Assembly: GCA_964500675.1 (NCBI GenBank)
Contig: CAZCNY010000002.1
Span: forward strand, 496,001-560,000
Length of the DNA: 64,000 nt
Direction: 5' to 3'
Source: CAMLJR01 sp964500675
GTDB lineage: Bacteria > Pseudomonadota > Gammaproteobacteria > Pseudomonadales > CAMLJR01
Shown here: positions 7,103 to 17,000 of the stretch, in pieces
Layout: every line of letters starts with the position of its first letter
How positions within the stretch are numbered: the stretch's first letter is position 1
Notes under the pieces: generated by a model
The model's input: only the letters and a program-made list of their open reading frames with translations
The model's database searches: none
Told to the model about the DNA's origin: nothing
Made by a program: the position numbers and the translations under genes

Positions 7103-7522
7103 ATGGCAAATTTATCGCTGTTCGATCCCATGACGACACAAATGAATCGGTTTTTGCAAAATGTTGGTTTAAAGCCATGGCAGTTTGAGGACGAGCGTTT
7201 GCAGGTGAAGCTCGATGTGTCCGAGGATGAAAAAAATTACCTCGTGCGCGCCGATATTCCGGGCGTTAAGAAAGAGGATATCAAGGTCGATATCGACGGC
7301 AACCGTGTTTCGATCAGCGCCGAAATCAAATCGTTCAAGGAGGAAAAGAAAGACGAAAAAGTGATTCACAGCGAGCGCTACGAGGGCCAGGTCTATCGCA
7401 GTTTCACGCTCGATGGCGCGATCGATGAAGCGAAGGCGCAGGCGAATTACAAGGATGGTGTGCTTGAGTTGACGCTGCCGAAATCCAGCAACGGTAAAAC
7501 CAAGCGCCTGGCGATCAACTGA
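7103..7522 (+). CDS. Hsp20/alpha-crystallin small heat-shock protein
   Basis: This 139-residue ATP-independent chaperone binds unfolding proteins in the cytoplasm. The alpha-crystallin domain covers about residues 30-130, with the signature VRADIPGVKKEDIKVDIDGN and the closing YKDGVLELTLPK. A short C-terminal extension ends KRLAIN, resembling the I-x-I anchoring motif in degenerate form. A strong AGGAGG site lies nine bases before the ATG. It leads a run with the alcohol dehydrogenase and FtsH genes and lies downstream of the FNR-like box. Hsp20, alcohol dehydrogenase and FtsH often cluster in stress or hypoxia islands of proteobacteria. Confidence 0.95.
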   Translation: MANLSLFDPMTTQMNRFLQNVGLKPWQFEDERLQVKLDVSEDEKNYLVRADIPGVKKEDIKVDIDGNRVSISAEIKSFKEEKKDEKVIHSERYEGQVYRSFTLDGAIDEAKAQANYKDGVLELTLPKSSNGKTKRLAIN

Positions 7523-7603
7523 ACGTCCTGCAATGAATGAACGGACGACGCAATTGAGCGCGGGGCGGCGAATACCGCGCTGTGGAAAAAGCAAAATTCA
7601 TCG

Positions 7604-8617
7604 ATGACAACGATGCGAGCAATGGTGTTGACGCAGTTGGGTATGCAAACGCGGTCGCGCACACCATTGCAGTTACAGCAGGTGCCGATACCGGTGCCAT
7701 TGCCGCATCAAGTTCAGGTGCGCGTGCTGGCCTGCGGTGTCTGCCGCACCGATTTGCATATCGTCGATGGCGAGTTGACGCAACCGAAACTGCCGCTGAT
7801 TCCAGGTCATCAAATCGTCGGCGAAATCAGCGCGCTCGGCGCGCAAGCGAGGCGCTGGCATATCGGTCAGCGCGTCGGCATTCCGTGGTTGTCGGGCAGT
7901 TGCGGCGGCTGTCGCTATTGTCGCGCCGGCAACGAAAATCTTTGCGATGACGCGCGCTACACCGGCTATCAGATCGATGGCGGTTTCGCCGAGTACGCGG
8001 TCGCCAATGAAGATTATTGTTTTGCGATCGCACCGCAATACGACGCCGTGCAAGCGGCGCCGTTACTTTGCGCGGGTTTGATCGGTTATCGCGCGTATCG
8101 ATTTGGCGGCGATGATGCGAGCGTGATCGGTCTGTATGGATTTGGCGCTGCCGCGCATATTTTGATTCAAGTGGCGCGGCATGCGGGTAAGCGCGTATTT
8201 GCGTTTACGCGCGCCGGCGATATCGCCGCACAGCAATTCGCATTGCAACTCGGCGCCGAGTGGGCCGGCGATGCGAGCGCGGCTGCGCCCGAATTACTCG
8301 ATGCGGCGATTATTTTCGCGCCGGCCGGCGAGCTCGTGCCGATCGCGTTGCGCGCCGTGCGCAAGGGTGGCCGCGTCGTCTGCGCGGGCATTCACATGAG
8401 CGATATTCCGCAATTTTCCTACGATTTGTTGTGGGGCGAACGCAGCATTTGCTCAGTGGCCAATCTCACGCGCCGCGACGGCGAATTATTCCTGCCGCTC
8501 GCCGCGCGGATTCCCGTGCACACGCATGTAACGGCGTATACTCTGGCGCAGACCAATCAGGCGCTCGACGATTTGCGTTCGGGAAAAATCAACGGCGCCG
8601 CTGTTATCGTGCCGTGA
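7604..8617 (+). CDS. Zinc-dependent alcohol dehydrogenase (AdhA-like)
   Basis: This 337-residue medium-chain dehydrogenase oxidises alcohols or reduces aldehydes with NAD(P). Catalytic-zinc ligands appear in CGVCRTDLH near residue 44 and in GHQIVGE near 68. The structural-zinc cysteines are in CGGCRYCRAGNENLC near 98-111. The Rossmann segment is IGLYGFGAAAHILIQ near 168. The start is the ATG at 7604, giving MTTMRAMVL as in zinc-ADH proteins. It follows Hsp20 by about 80 bases, in the same direction, and precedes ftsH. Under oxygen limitation it could dispose of reducing power, matching the neighbouring NADP-hydrogenase; that role is inferred. Confidence 0.92.
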   Translation: MTTMRAMVLTQLGMQTRSRTPLQLQQVPIPVPLPHQVQVRVLACGVCRTDLHIVDGELTQPKLPLIPGHQIVGEISALGAQARRWHIGQRVGIPWLSGSCGGCRYCRAGNENLCDDARYTGYQIDGGFAEYAVANEDYCFAIAPQYDAVQAAPLLCAGLIGYRAYRFGGDDASVIGLYGFGAAAHILIQVARHAGKRVFAFTRAGDIAAQQFALQLGAEWAGDASAAAPELLDAAIIFAPAGELVPIALRAVRKGGRVVCAGIHMSDIPQFSYDLLWGERSICSVANLTRRDGELFLPLAARIPVHTHVTAYTLAQTNQALDDLRSGKINGAAVIVP

Positions 8618-8687
8618 GCGCCAATTCATCATTTGCGTACTTACTCATTTACGCATTGTTGCTCGACTGCATAAGGTTAAAACCGAC

Positions 8688-10520
8688 GTGGACAAACGTA
8701 TTCATTTTTCGCTTTGGTACGCGCTTGCCGCCGTTTTGCTGCTGATATCGATTCACGATTTCATCGTCGCCAGTCATATCGCCACGTTGCCGTATGGGCA
8801 ATTCAAACAGGCGATCAAACAACAGGCGGTGAAGGATATCGCCATCGCGAGCGATCGTCTCAGCGGTCAGGTGCAAACGGAATTCTTGAAAAAAGCGCTG
8901 CCCGACGCCAAGGCGCTCGATACCTCCAACGAGTGGAGCGATTTTGTCAGCGTGCGCGTGCCCGACGACAACCTGGTCAGCGCACTCGATGCCGCCAAGA
9001 TCAATTACAGCGGCGTTGTTGAATCGACGCTGCTGAAAGCGATCTTGGGCTGGGTGATTCCGATCGCGATCATGGTGTTGATCTGGCAATTCATGATCGG
9101 GCGCATGAGCGCGGGCGGCGGTATGCTCTCGATCGGAAAAAATAAAGCGCGCATCTATGTCGATAAAGATATCAAGGTGTCGTTCAGCGATGTCGCGGGT
9201 GTCGACGAAGCGGTCGATGAATTGCGCGATATCGTTTCGTTTTTGCAATCGCCGGAACACTACACAAAATTAGGCGGGCGCTTGCCGAAAGGCGTTTTGC
9301 TGGTCGGCCCGCCCGGCACGGGAAAAACGCTGCTGGCGCGCGCTGTCGCGGGCGAAGCGAAAGTGAAATTTTTCAGTTTGTCGGGTTCGGAATTCGTCGA
9401 GATGTTTGTCGGTGTCGGTGCGGCGCGCGTGCGCGATTTGTTCACGCAAGCGCAACAAAACGCGCCGTGCATCATTTTCATCGACGAACTCGACGCGCTC
9501 GGCCGCGCACGCGGCGTCAACATGGTGGGCAGTAACGAAGAGCGCGAGCAGACATTGAATCAATTGCTGACGGAGATGGACGGCTTCGATCCGAATAAAG
9601 GCGTGATTTTAATGGCGGCGACCAATCGCCCCGAAATCCTCGATCCCGCTTTATTGCGCGCGGGTCGTTTCGATCGTCACGTGCTGGTCGATCGCCCCGA
9701 TGTGAAGGGCCGCGAAGCGATTCTGCGCATTCACACGCGCAACGTGAAGTTGTCAGCCGATGTGAAAATCGAAATCGTCGCCGCGCGCACGCCGGGTTTT
9801 GTCGGCGCCGATCTCGAAAATATCGTTAACGAAGCTGCGCTGCTCGCCGCGCGCGGCGATAAAAGCGAAGTGACGATGAGCGATTTTGAAGAGGCGATCG
9901 ATCGTGTGCAAACCGGCCTGCGCAAAAAATCCTCGCTCATGAGCGAAAAGGAAAAGCATCGCGTGGCGTTTCACGAATCGGGACACGCGCTGGCATCGCT
10001 GCTGGTGAAACATGCCGATCCCGTGCACAAGGTTTCGATCATTCCGCGCGGTATCGGCGCGCTCGGTGTGACCTTGCAACTGCCGACCGAGGATCATCAT
10101 TTATACACGCAACAGGAATTGCTCGATCGCATTGCGGTGTTGCTTGCCGGCCGCGCGGCCGAGGATATTATTTTCAACGATTTTTCCACGGGTGCTGCCG
10201 ATGATCTGCAAAAAGCCAGCGAAATGGCGCGCCGGCTCGTCGCCGAATTCGGCATGGGCAGCGCGCTCGGGCCGATGGTGGTACCGGTCGATCGCGCGGC
10301 TTTTCTCGGGCAGACGCAACAGCGCTTCGAGACCACCAGCGAGGCAACCGCGCAGGCGATCGACGCCGAAATCAAACGCCTGTTGCAGCAGAGTTACGAG
10401 ATGATCCGCGCTGCATTGAACGAAAAAATCGCTGCGCTGCGTGAACTCGCGCAGCGGCTCGAGACCAAGGAAACCATCGATGGCGAAACGGTAAAAAATA
10501 TTTTAAATACCGCCGTCTGA
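8688..10520 (+). CDS. ftsH: ATP-dependent zinc metalloprotease FtsH
   Basis: This 610-residue membrane-anchored AAA+ protease has two N-terminal membrane segments (about residues 8-25 and 120-140) around a periplasmic domain. The AAA+ module has Walker A GPPGTGKT near 207, Walker B IIFIDELDALGR near 265, and ATNRPEILDPALLRAGRFDRH. The zinc-protease motif HESGH is near 429. The protein starts at a GTG. It lacks the acidic, glutamine-rich C-terminal tail of housekeeping gammaproteobacterial FtsH, and it lies outside the usual rlmE-ftsH-folP context. It is therefore probably a second, stress-associated paralogue. Its position after hsp20 and adh supports a protein quality-control role. Confidence 0.94.
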   Translation: MDKRIHFSLWYALAAVLLLISIHDFIVASHIATLPYGQFKQAIKQQAVKDIAIASDRLSGQVQTEFLKKALPDAKALDTSNEWSDFVSVRVPDDNLVSALDAAKINYSGVVESTLLKAILGWVIPIAIMVLIWQFMIGRMSAGGGMLSIGKNKARIYVDKDIKVSFSDVAGVDEAVDELRDIVSFLQSPEHYTKLGGRLPKGVLLVGPPGTGKTLLARAVAGEAKVKFFSLSGSEFVEMFVGVGAARVRDLFTQAQQNAPCIIFIDELDALGRARGVNMVGSNEEREQTLNQLLTEMDGFDPNKGVILMAATNRPEILDPALLRAGRFDRHVLVDRPDVKGREAILRIHTRNVKLSADVKIEIVAARTPGFVGADLENIVNEAALLAARGDKSEVTMSDFEEAIDRVQTGLRKKSSLMSEKEKHRVAFHESGHALASLLVKHADPVHKVSIIPRGIGALGVTLQLPTEDHHLYTQQELLDRIAVLLAGRAAEDIIFNDFSTGAADDLQKASEMARRLVAEFGMGSALGPMVVPVDRAAFLGQTQQRFETTSEATAQAIDAEIKRLLQQSYEMIRAALNEKIAALRELAQRLETKETIDGETVKNILNTAV

Positions 10521-10623
10521 CGGCTCTATTCACGAGAATGCCCCTCCATTTTCAATCAGCCAGGCTTGTGTTTGCAGGCCGGTTGATTTACAACGTGCCC
10601 ACTTATTTCCGATTTGAGCGAGC

Positions 10624-10702
10624 TATTTCTGGCAGCACTAACCTTTTCTGGCTGCACTTAACTATTTCTGGCTGCACTTAACCATTTCTAGCTGCACTAA
10701 CC
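10624..10702 (+). repeat. Four 20-base tandem repeats abutting the AraC gene start
   Basis: Four imperfect copies of TATTTCTGGCTGCACTTAACC lie head to tail at about 10624-10643, 10644-10663, 10664-10683 and 10684-10702. The last copy ends one base before the ATG of the AraC-type gene. Unit length is 20, 20, 20 and 19 bases. The array replaces any normal ribosome-binding site, so it may act on transcription or translation of that gene. AraC proteins often bind 17-20 base direct repeats, so autoregulation is possible but not shown. Confidence 0.85.
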
Positions 10703-11665
10703 ATGAAAACGCATAACGTGCTTCCGAATCCAGATTTTCTTGTGCATTGGCGCAATGCGTCGATGCGTTTCATGGAAAATATTTATTGTGCCGTTCCCGC
10801 ACAAGCCGATCCGGGACAGCCGGCCGGAAACATCCGCACACCGATAGCCACCCTGCAAGCATCCAATGCTCATATCGAGGTCAGCGAAGTTACCTGGACA
10901 GAGACGACTACGCTGCTATTCACACCGCACCGGCCGGGCTTCTGCTTACTCATATCCAGCTCTTCCTCCACTGCGATAGAGTACGGTTATGTCGACGACG
11001 TCGTCAGATCGAGCAAGATCGGGCGCATTTTGTTCATGTTGCCGGATAGAGAAATAAACAGTCGCAGTTCTCGCGGAACGATTCGCGCGGTCACTTGTTC
11101 GTTTGAACGGGAGTACGCCGAAAGCATCGTTGGCCCGCTGAATCATCTCACGCCATCGCAATTGCATAACTCGCTCGATGTGCGCAGCCCGCTGATATCG
11201 TCGATTTTGTTGCGGCTGATGAATGAAGCTCTCTATCCCGGTCCTCTGAGCGATGCCGTTGTTGAATCTTTTGGTCATGCAATGCTGGTCGAATGCGCGC
11301 ATTGGTTATTGGTGGATGATTCGAAGACCGATGCCCAGGGACGACTGACCGCGCGACATTTCGGAATCATCGAAGAGTATCTGGCGGGATTGTCGGGCGA
11401 ATCACCCAGTGTTGCCGCGCTCGCGGCTGCTTGCGGGTTCAGCGAGAGATATTTCGCGAAATTATTTCGCGAGCAAACCCATAATTCAGTCGCGCAATAC
11501 ATCAAAACTGTACAGATCGCAAAAGCGAAAGCCTATCTGCTGGAAACAGATCTTCCGCTTAAAGAGATCGCGCATCGATTGGGCTTCAGCACGCCAGCCA
11601 ATTTCTCCTTTGCGTTCAGGGAAGCGACCGGCGATACGCCGGGGAATTTCCGCAAGACCCGGTAA
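10703..11665 (+). CDS. AraC/XylS-family transcriptional regulator
   Basis: This 320-residue regulator has a C-terminal AraC DNA-binding domain of two helix-turn-helix motifs at about residues 220-318. The first includes VAALAAACGFSERYFAKLFRE and the second IAHRLGFSTPANFSFAFREATG. The N-terminal 200 residues form an AraC-binding-domain-like effector region of the kind seen in transcriptional regulators of degradative genes. No Shine-Dalgarno precedes the ATG because a 20-base tandem repeat array runs right up to it. The exported hydrolase immediately downstream is the most likely target. The large biosynthetic operon about 2.4 kb downstream is a second candidate. Confidence 0.9.
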   Translation: MKTHNVLPNPDFLVHWRNASMRFMENIYCAVPAQADPGQPAGNIRTPIATLQASNAHIEVSEVTWTETTTLLFTPHRPGFCLLISSSSSTAIEYGYVDDVVRSSKIGRILFMLPDREINSRSSRGTIRAVTCSFEREYAESIVGPLNHLTPSQLHNSLDVRSPLISSILLRLMNEALYPGPLSDAVVESFGHAMLVECAHWLLVDDSKTDAQGRLTARHFGIIEEYLAGLSGESPSVAALAAACGFSERYFAKLFREQTHNSVAQYIKTVQIAKAKAYLLETDLPLKEIAHRLGFSTPANFSFAFREATGDTPGNFRKTR

Positions 11666-11723
11666 TCGCCAATAACGCAGCCGTCCTAGGCCGCGCTGAA
11701 AATCGAATTTCAGAATAATTAAG

Positions 11724-11739
11724 CGAATATCAATATTCG
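11724..11739. promoter_or_regulatory. Inverted repeat upstream of the exported hydrolase
   Basis: CGAATAT-CA-ATATTCG is a perfect 7-base inverted repeat with a 2-base gap, in the AT-rich stretch between the AraC-type gene and the hydrolase gene. It could be an operator. No assignable -35/-10 pair was found next to it. Confidence 0.4.
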
Positions 11740-11826
11740 TTGCGATTGTTTCATCCCGTCCCCTTTCTTTAGAGTTCGATGAGCTCCAGCTTTTCTTTTC
11801 TCGGACCGAACCTCTAGGAGGCGATC

Positions 11827-13332
11827 ATGCTAACAATAAAATTGACAGTATCAAGACGATTTGCAGCGTTCCGTAAATGCGTGGCGGTGGCGGCGGCCGC
11901 TGTATTTTTTGCCGCCTGTCAGCAAGCGCAAGCGGGTGTCGAAGGGCCTATTTGGGGAAATCCAACCTTGCTGGGAACGACGTCATTTAATTTGTCGAAT
12001 GTCGGGTATCAGCAAAGCGAATATTTCGTTTCCGGTTTCGCGAAGAGTTACGTCAATACGAAACCATTGACGAGCGATGGCAAGTGGTCGGTAAAAGTTG
12101 CCGATCAGGCCTATTTTAAAACCCGCATCGTAGTGTATCGGCCAACCGATCCTGCAAAATTCAACGGCACTGTGATCGTCGAATGGCTAAATATAAGCAG
12201 TGGCGGCGACGCGTCATCGGAGTGGATCATGGCGCACACCGAGTTGATCCGAAAAGGTTATGCATGGGTCGGCGTGTCGGCACAAAAAGGCGGTATTGAC
12301 GGCGGCGGTATCAATTATGTCGGGCTGCCGCTATTTCTGAAATTATTGAATCCACTGCGGTATATCACCTTGTCGCATCCGGGCGATAAATACGCGTACG
12401 ATATTTTCTCGCAAGCCGCAAAAGCGGTTCTGCAGCCCGCGCTGTTCAGTCCCAATCCCTTAAACGGCTTGCAGGTGAAGCGCGCAATTGCGGCCGGGGA
12501 ATCGCAATCGGCGGATTTCATGATGACCTATGTCAACGCAATTGCACCGAGAGACAAACTGTTCAACGGTTATTTCATCCATAGCCGTTTGCACGGTGCG
12601 GAGGATGTGGCCGCGCCGCAAACCACAGGATCGTCGATCGATTTCGCCGCGCGCGCGCCGGTGCAGGTGCGCAATGATCTCGGCGTGCCGGTGATGATGC
12701 TGCAAACCGAAACGGATTTGAGCGTACTGGGTTCCTACCCCGATATGCAGCCCGATTCGCCGAATTTTCGGCTTTGGGAAGTCGCGGGCGCCGCGCATGC
12801 GGATAATTATGTGTCGAATGTCGGTCTCGGCGATCTTGGCAATGACCCCAATGTTGCGGCGGTGGCGGAAAATAACTCCGCGGTCCCAATTTTGATTACC
12901 TGTGATAAGCCCATCAATGCGGGCCCGCAGCATTGGGTGGTGAAAGCAGCGATATCGGCGCTCGATAATTGGCTGCGCAACGGTGTCCCGCCCGCGTATG
13001 CCGATCGCCTGCAATTTAATGCCACAACCCACACCTTTGCCCGCGACAGCGTAGGCAATGCCCTGGGCGGCATACGCACACCCTATGTCGATGCGCCGAT
13101 AGCGACGCTGACGGGCGATGGGCAAACCACCGGAAATTCATTCTGTGGTTTGTACGGCACCACGAAGTTGCTCGATAACACTCAGCTCGCCAGCTTGTAT
13201 TCCAATCATGCGACGTATGTTTGGCAGGTGAATAACTCGGTCGATAACGCCATTGGCGCAGGTTTTCTGTTGCAGCCCGATGGCGATCTCATCAAGTCGT
13301 GGGCGCAAGCGTCGAGTATTGGTAATTACTGA
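11827..13332 (+). CDS. Exported alpha/beta-hydrolase-domain protein
   Basis: This 501-residue protein matches the long alpha/beta-hydrolase family often annotated as 'alpha/beta hydrolase domain' proteins of unknown substrate. The N-terminus is a signal peptide of about 36 residues. Either FFAAC provides a lipobox-like site or AQA-G a signal peptidase I site. The probable nucleophile is the first Ser of AAGESQSADFM near residue 222. EVAGAAHADNY near 318 could supply the His. An AGGAGG site lies six bases before the ATG. It sits alone, downstream of the AraC regulator and before a hairpin terminator. An envelope esterase role is likely; substrate unknown. Confidence 0.82.
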   Translation: MLTIKLTVSRRFAAFRKCVAVAAAAVFFAACQQAQAGVEGPIWGNPTLLGTTSFNLSNVGYQQSEYFVSGFAKSYVNTKPLTSDGKWSVKVADQAYFKTRIVVYRPTDPAKFNGTVIVEWLNISSGGDASSEWIMAHTELIRKGYAWVGVSAQKGGIDGGGINYVGLPLFLKLLNPLRYITLSHPGDKYAYDIFSQAAKAVLQPALFSPNPLNGLQVKRAIAAGESQSADFMMTYVNAIAPRDKLFNGYFIHSRLHGAEDVAAPQTTGSSIDFAARAPVQVRNDLGVPVMMLQTETDLSVLGSYPDMQPDSPNFRLWEVAGAAHADNYVSNVGLGDLGNDPNVAAVAENNSAVPILITCDKPINAGPQHWVVKAAISALDNWLRNGVPPAYADRLQFNATTHTFARDSVGNALGGIRTPYVDAPIATLTGDGQTTGNSFCGLYGTTKLLDNTQLASLYSNHATYVWQVNNSVDNAIGAGFLLQPDGDLIKSWAQASSIGNY

Positions 13333-13334
13333 TT

Positions 13335-13372
13335 GAATGCACGGCGAAGTCATTCGATTTCGCCGTGCATTC
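13335..13372 (+). terminator. Hairpin terminator after the exported hydrolase
   Basis: A perfect 14-base inverted repeat, GAATGCACGGCGAA and TTCGCCGTGCATTC around a 10-base loop, starts two bases after the hydrolase stop. A U-tract is not obvious, so termination may be imperfect or Rho-assisted. Confidence 0.7.
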
Positions 13373-14070
13373 ACCGCTGTCACGACTATTTTTCTTGCGA
13401 TGATTTTAAAAATCGCCCTCTACAATACAAATAATAAAATTTGTATCTACGGTACAGTTGATATTTTTTGTAACGGCTGTAGTGGGTGTGGCGTTCGTTT
13501 GCGTAAATTTATCCGTCACATTTTTAAACTTAATATGAAGAGCGGAAATAATTCACAAACTTTAAGAATTAATTCTTCATTTAAGACATTTTTATAACGA
13601 TGTAATTGGTTGTTCTTAAATCTTTGATGTATGATGCGCCTGCCTCGAGCAAGATCCGATTTGGATTTTTATAATTGCAGTATTGCCGCGAAAGGGTTTT
13701 TCTAGAACTATAAGTATTTGTGGCAGCGTTAATGACTCATGTTGTGCGTGTTGTGTGGTCTGCTGATTGGTTCCGCTACAAGTGGTACTTGGTAAGTGGC
13801 TTCACCGCGGAATCGTCTTGTGGTGCGTTGAGTTGAGCTGGTAATTTTTCATAAAAATATAGCTCGATTAATTGTTCAGACGGCATCGCTTTCAAATTAG
13901 CGGATTTTTATTGGCTGAATAGTGGCTGTGGCTATTTGCTGCGGGACTGGTTCACCGAAACATTTCAACGTGAGCTGCAAATCTGGAATTGCAGCGCCAG
14001 TAGCGCCGATCGATACCTGCAAAAGAGGCGGGGATTCCAGGACAGGCTTAACGATGGCCGAGGCGCAACC
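13373..14070 (+). promoter_or_regulatory. Long AT-rich leader upstream of the synthase operon
   Basis: About 700 bases without a convincing gene precede the first synthase. The first half is markedly AT-rich and contains the perfect palindrome AAGAATTAATTCTT at 13564-13577. A weak promoter candidate is TTGGTT (13606-13611) with TATGAT (13630-13635). From 13936 the synthase frame is open from a TTG, but the first 45 codons have no family resemblance. The region is most simply the promoter and leader of the biosynthetic operon. A small 86-codon frame at 13337-13597 was not supported. Confidence 0.45.
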
Positions 14071-17000
14071 ATGTTGAAAATGATGGGCGATAAATTTGCA
14101 AATAAAGCCCAAGCAAGCACGTATGAAAAACAGCAATTACTCGCAATAACCCCTTGTGAATTTTCCGATATTCCGCTCGCGCGTGCGCTGCTGCGTCACG
14201 GCGCTAGCGTCGCTGTCGATATCGGGCGCGATGAAACTCGCTGGCCGCAATTGTTCGCCGGGCTGCAAACAATACCGCTGCGAAATTGCGGAGTGCGAAT
14301 TCCCGATCATATTCAAATCGATCCGATTCAAATTCCGGCCGCGCTGTCTTTCGTCGTACTGGCCGCCGATGCGAATATTTCGTTCTGGCGCGAAAACTTT
14401 TATGTTTATGTGCAGGTGACATCGGTTGCTCAAGCGCGCGCGGCGATTGTTGCAGGCGCGCATGGTTTGATCGCTAAGGGGCAGGAAAGCGGTGGCGCGG
14501 TCGGCAATGAAAGCGCTTACATTTTGTTGCAACGCATTTTGGCGCTGCCCGAAGCGCGCGATATGCCGGTGTGGTGTCAGGGTGGCATGGGTTTGCATAC
14601 GGCGGCGGGCGCGATCGCCGGCGGCGCGTATGGCATCGTGCTCGATAGCCAGCTCGCGCTGTTGAGCGAGTGCTCGTTGAGCCGCGAAATCAAAGATCTC
14701 ATCGGCGCGATGGATGGCCCGGAAACGCGGATGGTCGGCGGCTATCAAGTTTTCGCGCGACCCGGATCGAGCGCGGCGAACGCCGAACAATTACAGGCGC
14801 ACGAGGTGCGCGCGCGATTGAGCGTTATCGGTAGCGATAATTTTCTGCCGCTCGGTCAAGATGCCGCGCTGGCAAAAGCGCTGACGATGCAATGCCCGAA
14901 TGCCGAGGCGCTCGTCCACAGTTTTCGCAGCAGTATTGCCGCGCATCTTCGCCAGGCGCAGGCGCTGCAAGCGCTCGCCGAACACAGTCCGCTCGCGCGT
15001 GCGCATGGCGTGCGCTATCCGATCGCACAGGGACCGATGACGCGCGTGAGCGATACCGCGGCGTTCGCCACTGCGGTTGCCGAAAACGGTGCGTTGCCCT
15101 TCCTCGCCTTGTCGTTGATGAATGCGGCGCAATCGCGCGAATTGCTCGAACAAACGCGCGCGCAAATCGGCGATAAAACTTGGGGGGTCGGCGTATTGGG
15201 ATTTGCGAATCCCGAAATTCTCAATCCACAGCTCGATTTGATCCGCGAGTTTCGTCCCGCGGTGGTACTGCTTGCAGGCGGACGCCCGACGCAGGCGCGC
15301 CCGCTCAATGAGCTGGGCATCGCCACGTATTTGCATGTGCCGTCGCCGCGCTTGCTCGAATTATTCTTGCAGGACGGTGCGCGGCATTTCGTGTTCGAAG
15401 GGCGCGAGTGCGGCGGTCATGTGGGGCCGCGTTTCAGTTTTGTGTTATGGGAGCAGCAACTGCAAGTGCTGCTGAATTTCGAACGCCCGGATGAATTGCA
15501 TATTCTTTTTGCAGGCGGTATTCACGACGAGCGCTCGGCCGCGATGATCGCGGTGATGGCGGCACCGCTGGCTGCGCGCGGCGCGAAAATCGGCGTGTTG
15601 ATGGGAACCGCGTACATCGCCACTCGCGAGGCCGTCGAATGCGGTGCGATCATTCCGAGCTTCCAGCAGCAAACCGTCGGCAGCGACGCAACGGTGTTGA
15701 TCGAAACCGCACCGGGACACGCGGTGCGCTGTTTGCCATCGAATTTCGTCGAACAATTTCACGCGGAAAAAAATCGCCTGCGCGAAATGGGCCTCGATCA
15801 ACAAACGATGTGGAAACAACTCGAAGAACTCAACGTCGGTCGCCTGCGCATTGCCACCAAAGGCGTGATGCGCAGCGCCGACAAATTAACGACCGTCGAA
15901 CAGCGACAGCAGCTGGACGATGGTATGTACATGATCGGTCAGCTCATCGCGCTGCGCAAAAATGTGTGCAGCATGGCCGAGCTACATCGTTCGGTATGCG
16001 ACGGCGCGATGGAGTTTTTGCACTCGGTAACGGCGCCCGCATTAGCGCGTGCAAAAAATGCCGAGCCCATCGCCATCGTCGGCATGGAATGCATTTATCC
16101 AGGCTCACCCGATCTTGAAACATTCTGGGCCAACATCGTCGCGGGCAAAGATCTGGTTACGGAGGTGCCGGCAGAACGCTGGAATACCGACGTTTATTAT
16201 CGCGAAGGCCCGGCGCAGAAAGGCAAATCGCCGAGCAAGTGGGGCGGTTTCATCGACGAGATTGCATTCGATCCGCTGGCCTTCGGTATTCCGCCGCAAT
16301 CGCTTGCGGCGATCGAGCCCGTGCAATTGTTGAGTTTGGAAGTCGCCAGACGCGCACTGCGCGACGCCGGTTACGACGATGCAGTCGATGGCAGCGAAGT
16401 GAAAACTTTCGATCGCGAAAAAACCGCGGTAATTTTCGGCGCCGAATCGGGCATGGATCTCGGCAACAATTACGCTTTCCGCAATATGTATCCGCATTTC
16501 CTCGGCGACATTCCACCCGAGCTCGATGCGGTGCTGCCGGATCTCACCGAGGATTCGTTTCCGGGCGTACTCGTCAATGTGATTTCGGGACGCATCGCCA
16601 ATCGTCTCGGTTTGGGCGGCGTGAATTATTCGGTGGATGCGGCGTGCGCAAGCTCGCTCACCGCAATCGAGCTGGCCGTCAAAGAATTGCGTGCGGGCAG
16701 CAGCGATATGGTGCTCGCGGGCGGCGCCGACTTTCACAACAGCATCAACGATTTTTTGATGTTCGCGAGCGTGGGCGCATTGTCATCGAGCGGCCGCTGC
16801 CGCTCGTTCGATAACAGCGCCGATGGAATCTGTCTCGGCGAAGGCGTCGGCGTCGTCGTCTTGAAACGTCTCGAAGATGCCGAGCGCGACGGCGATCGCA
16901 TTTACGCGGTGATCGACGGCATCGCCGGTTCGAGCGACGGCAAAGGTTTGGGTTTGACCGCGCCGCGCAAAGAAGGACAGAAACGCGCGTTGGAACGCGC

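Noticed and set aside
10624..10702. CRISPR-like array
   Set aside because: Units are contiguous tandem copies with no spacers and no cas genes nearby.
13337..13597. Small 86-codon frame after the exported hydrolase
   Set aside because: It begins inside the terminator hairpin, has no ribosome-binding site and no recognisable sequence.
13936..14070. A TTG-initiated N-terminal extension of the first synthase
   Set aside because: The 45 extra residues show no domain resemblance and the TTG lacks a ribosome-binding site; ATG 14071 follows GAGG.
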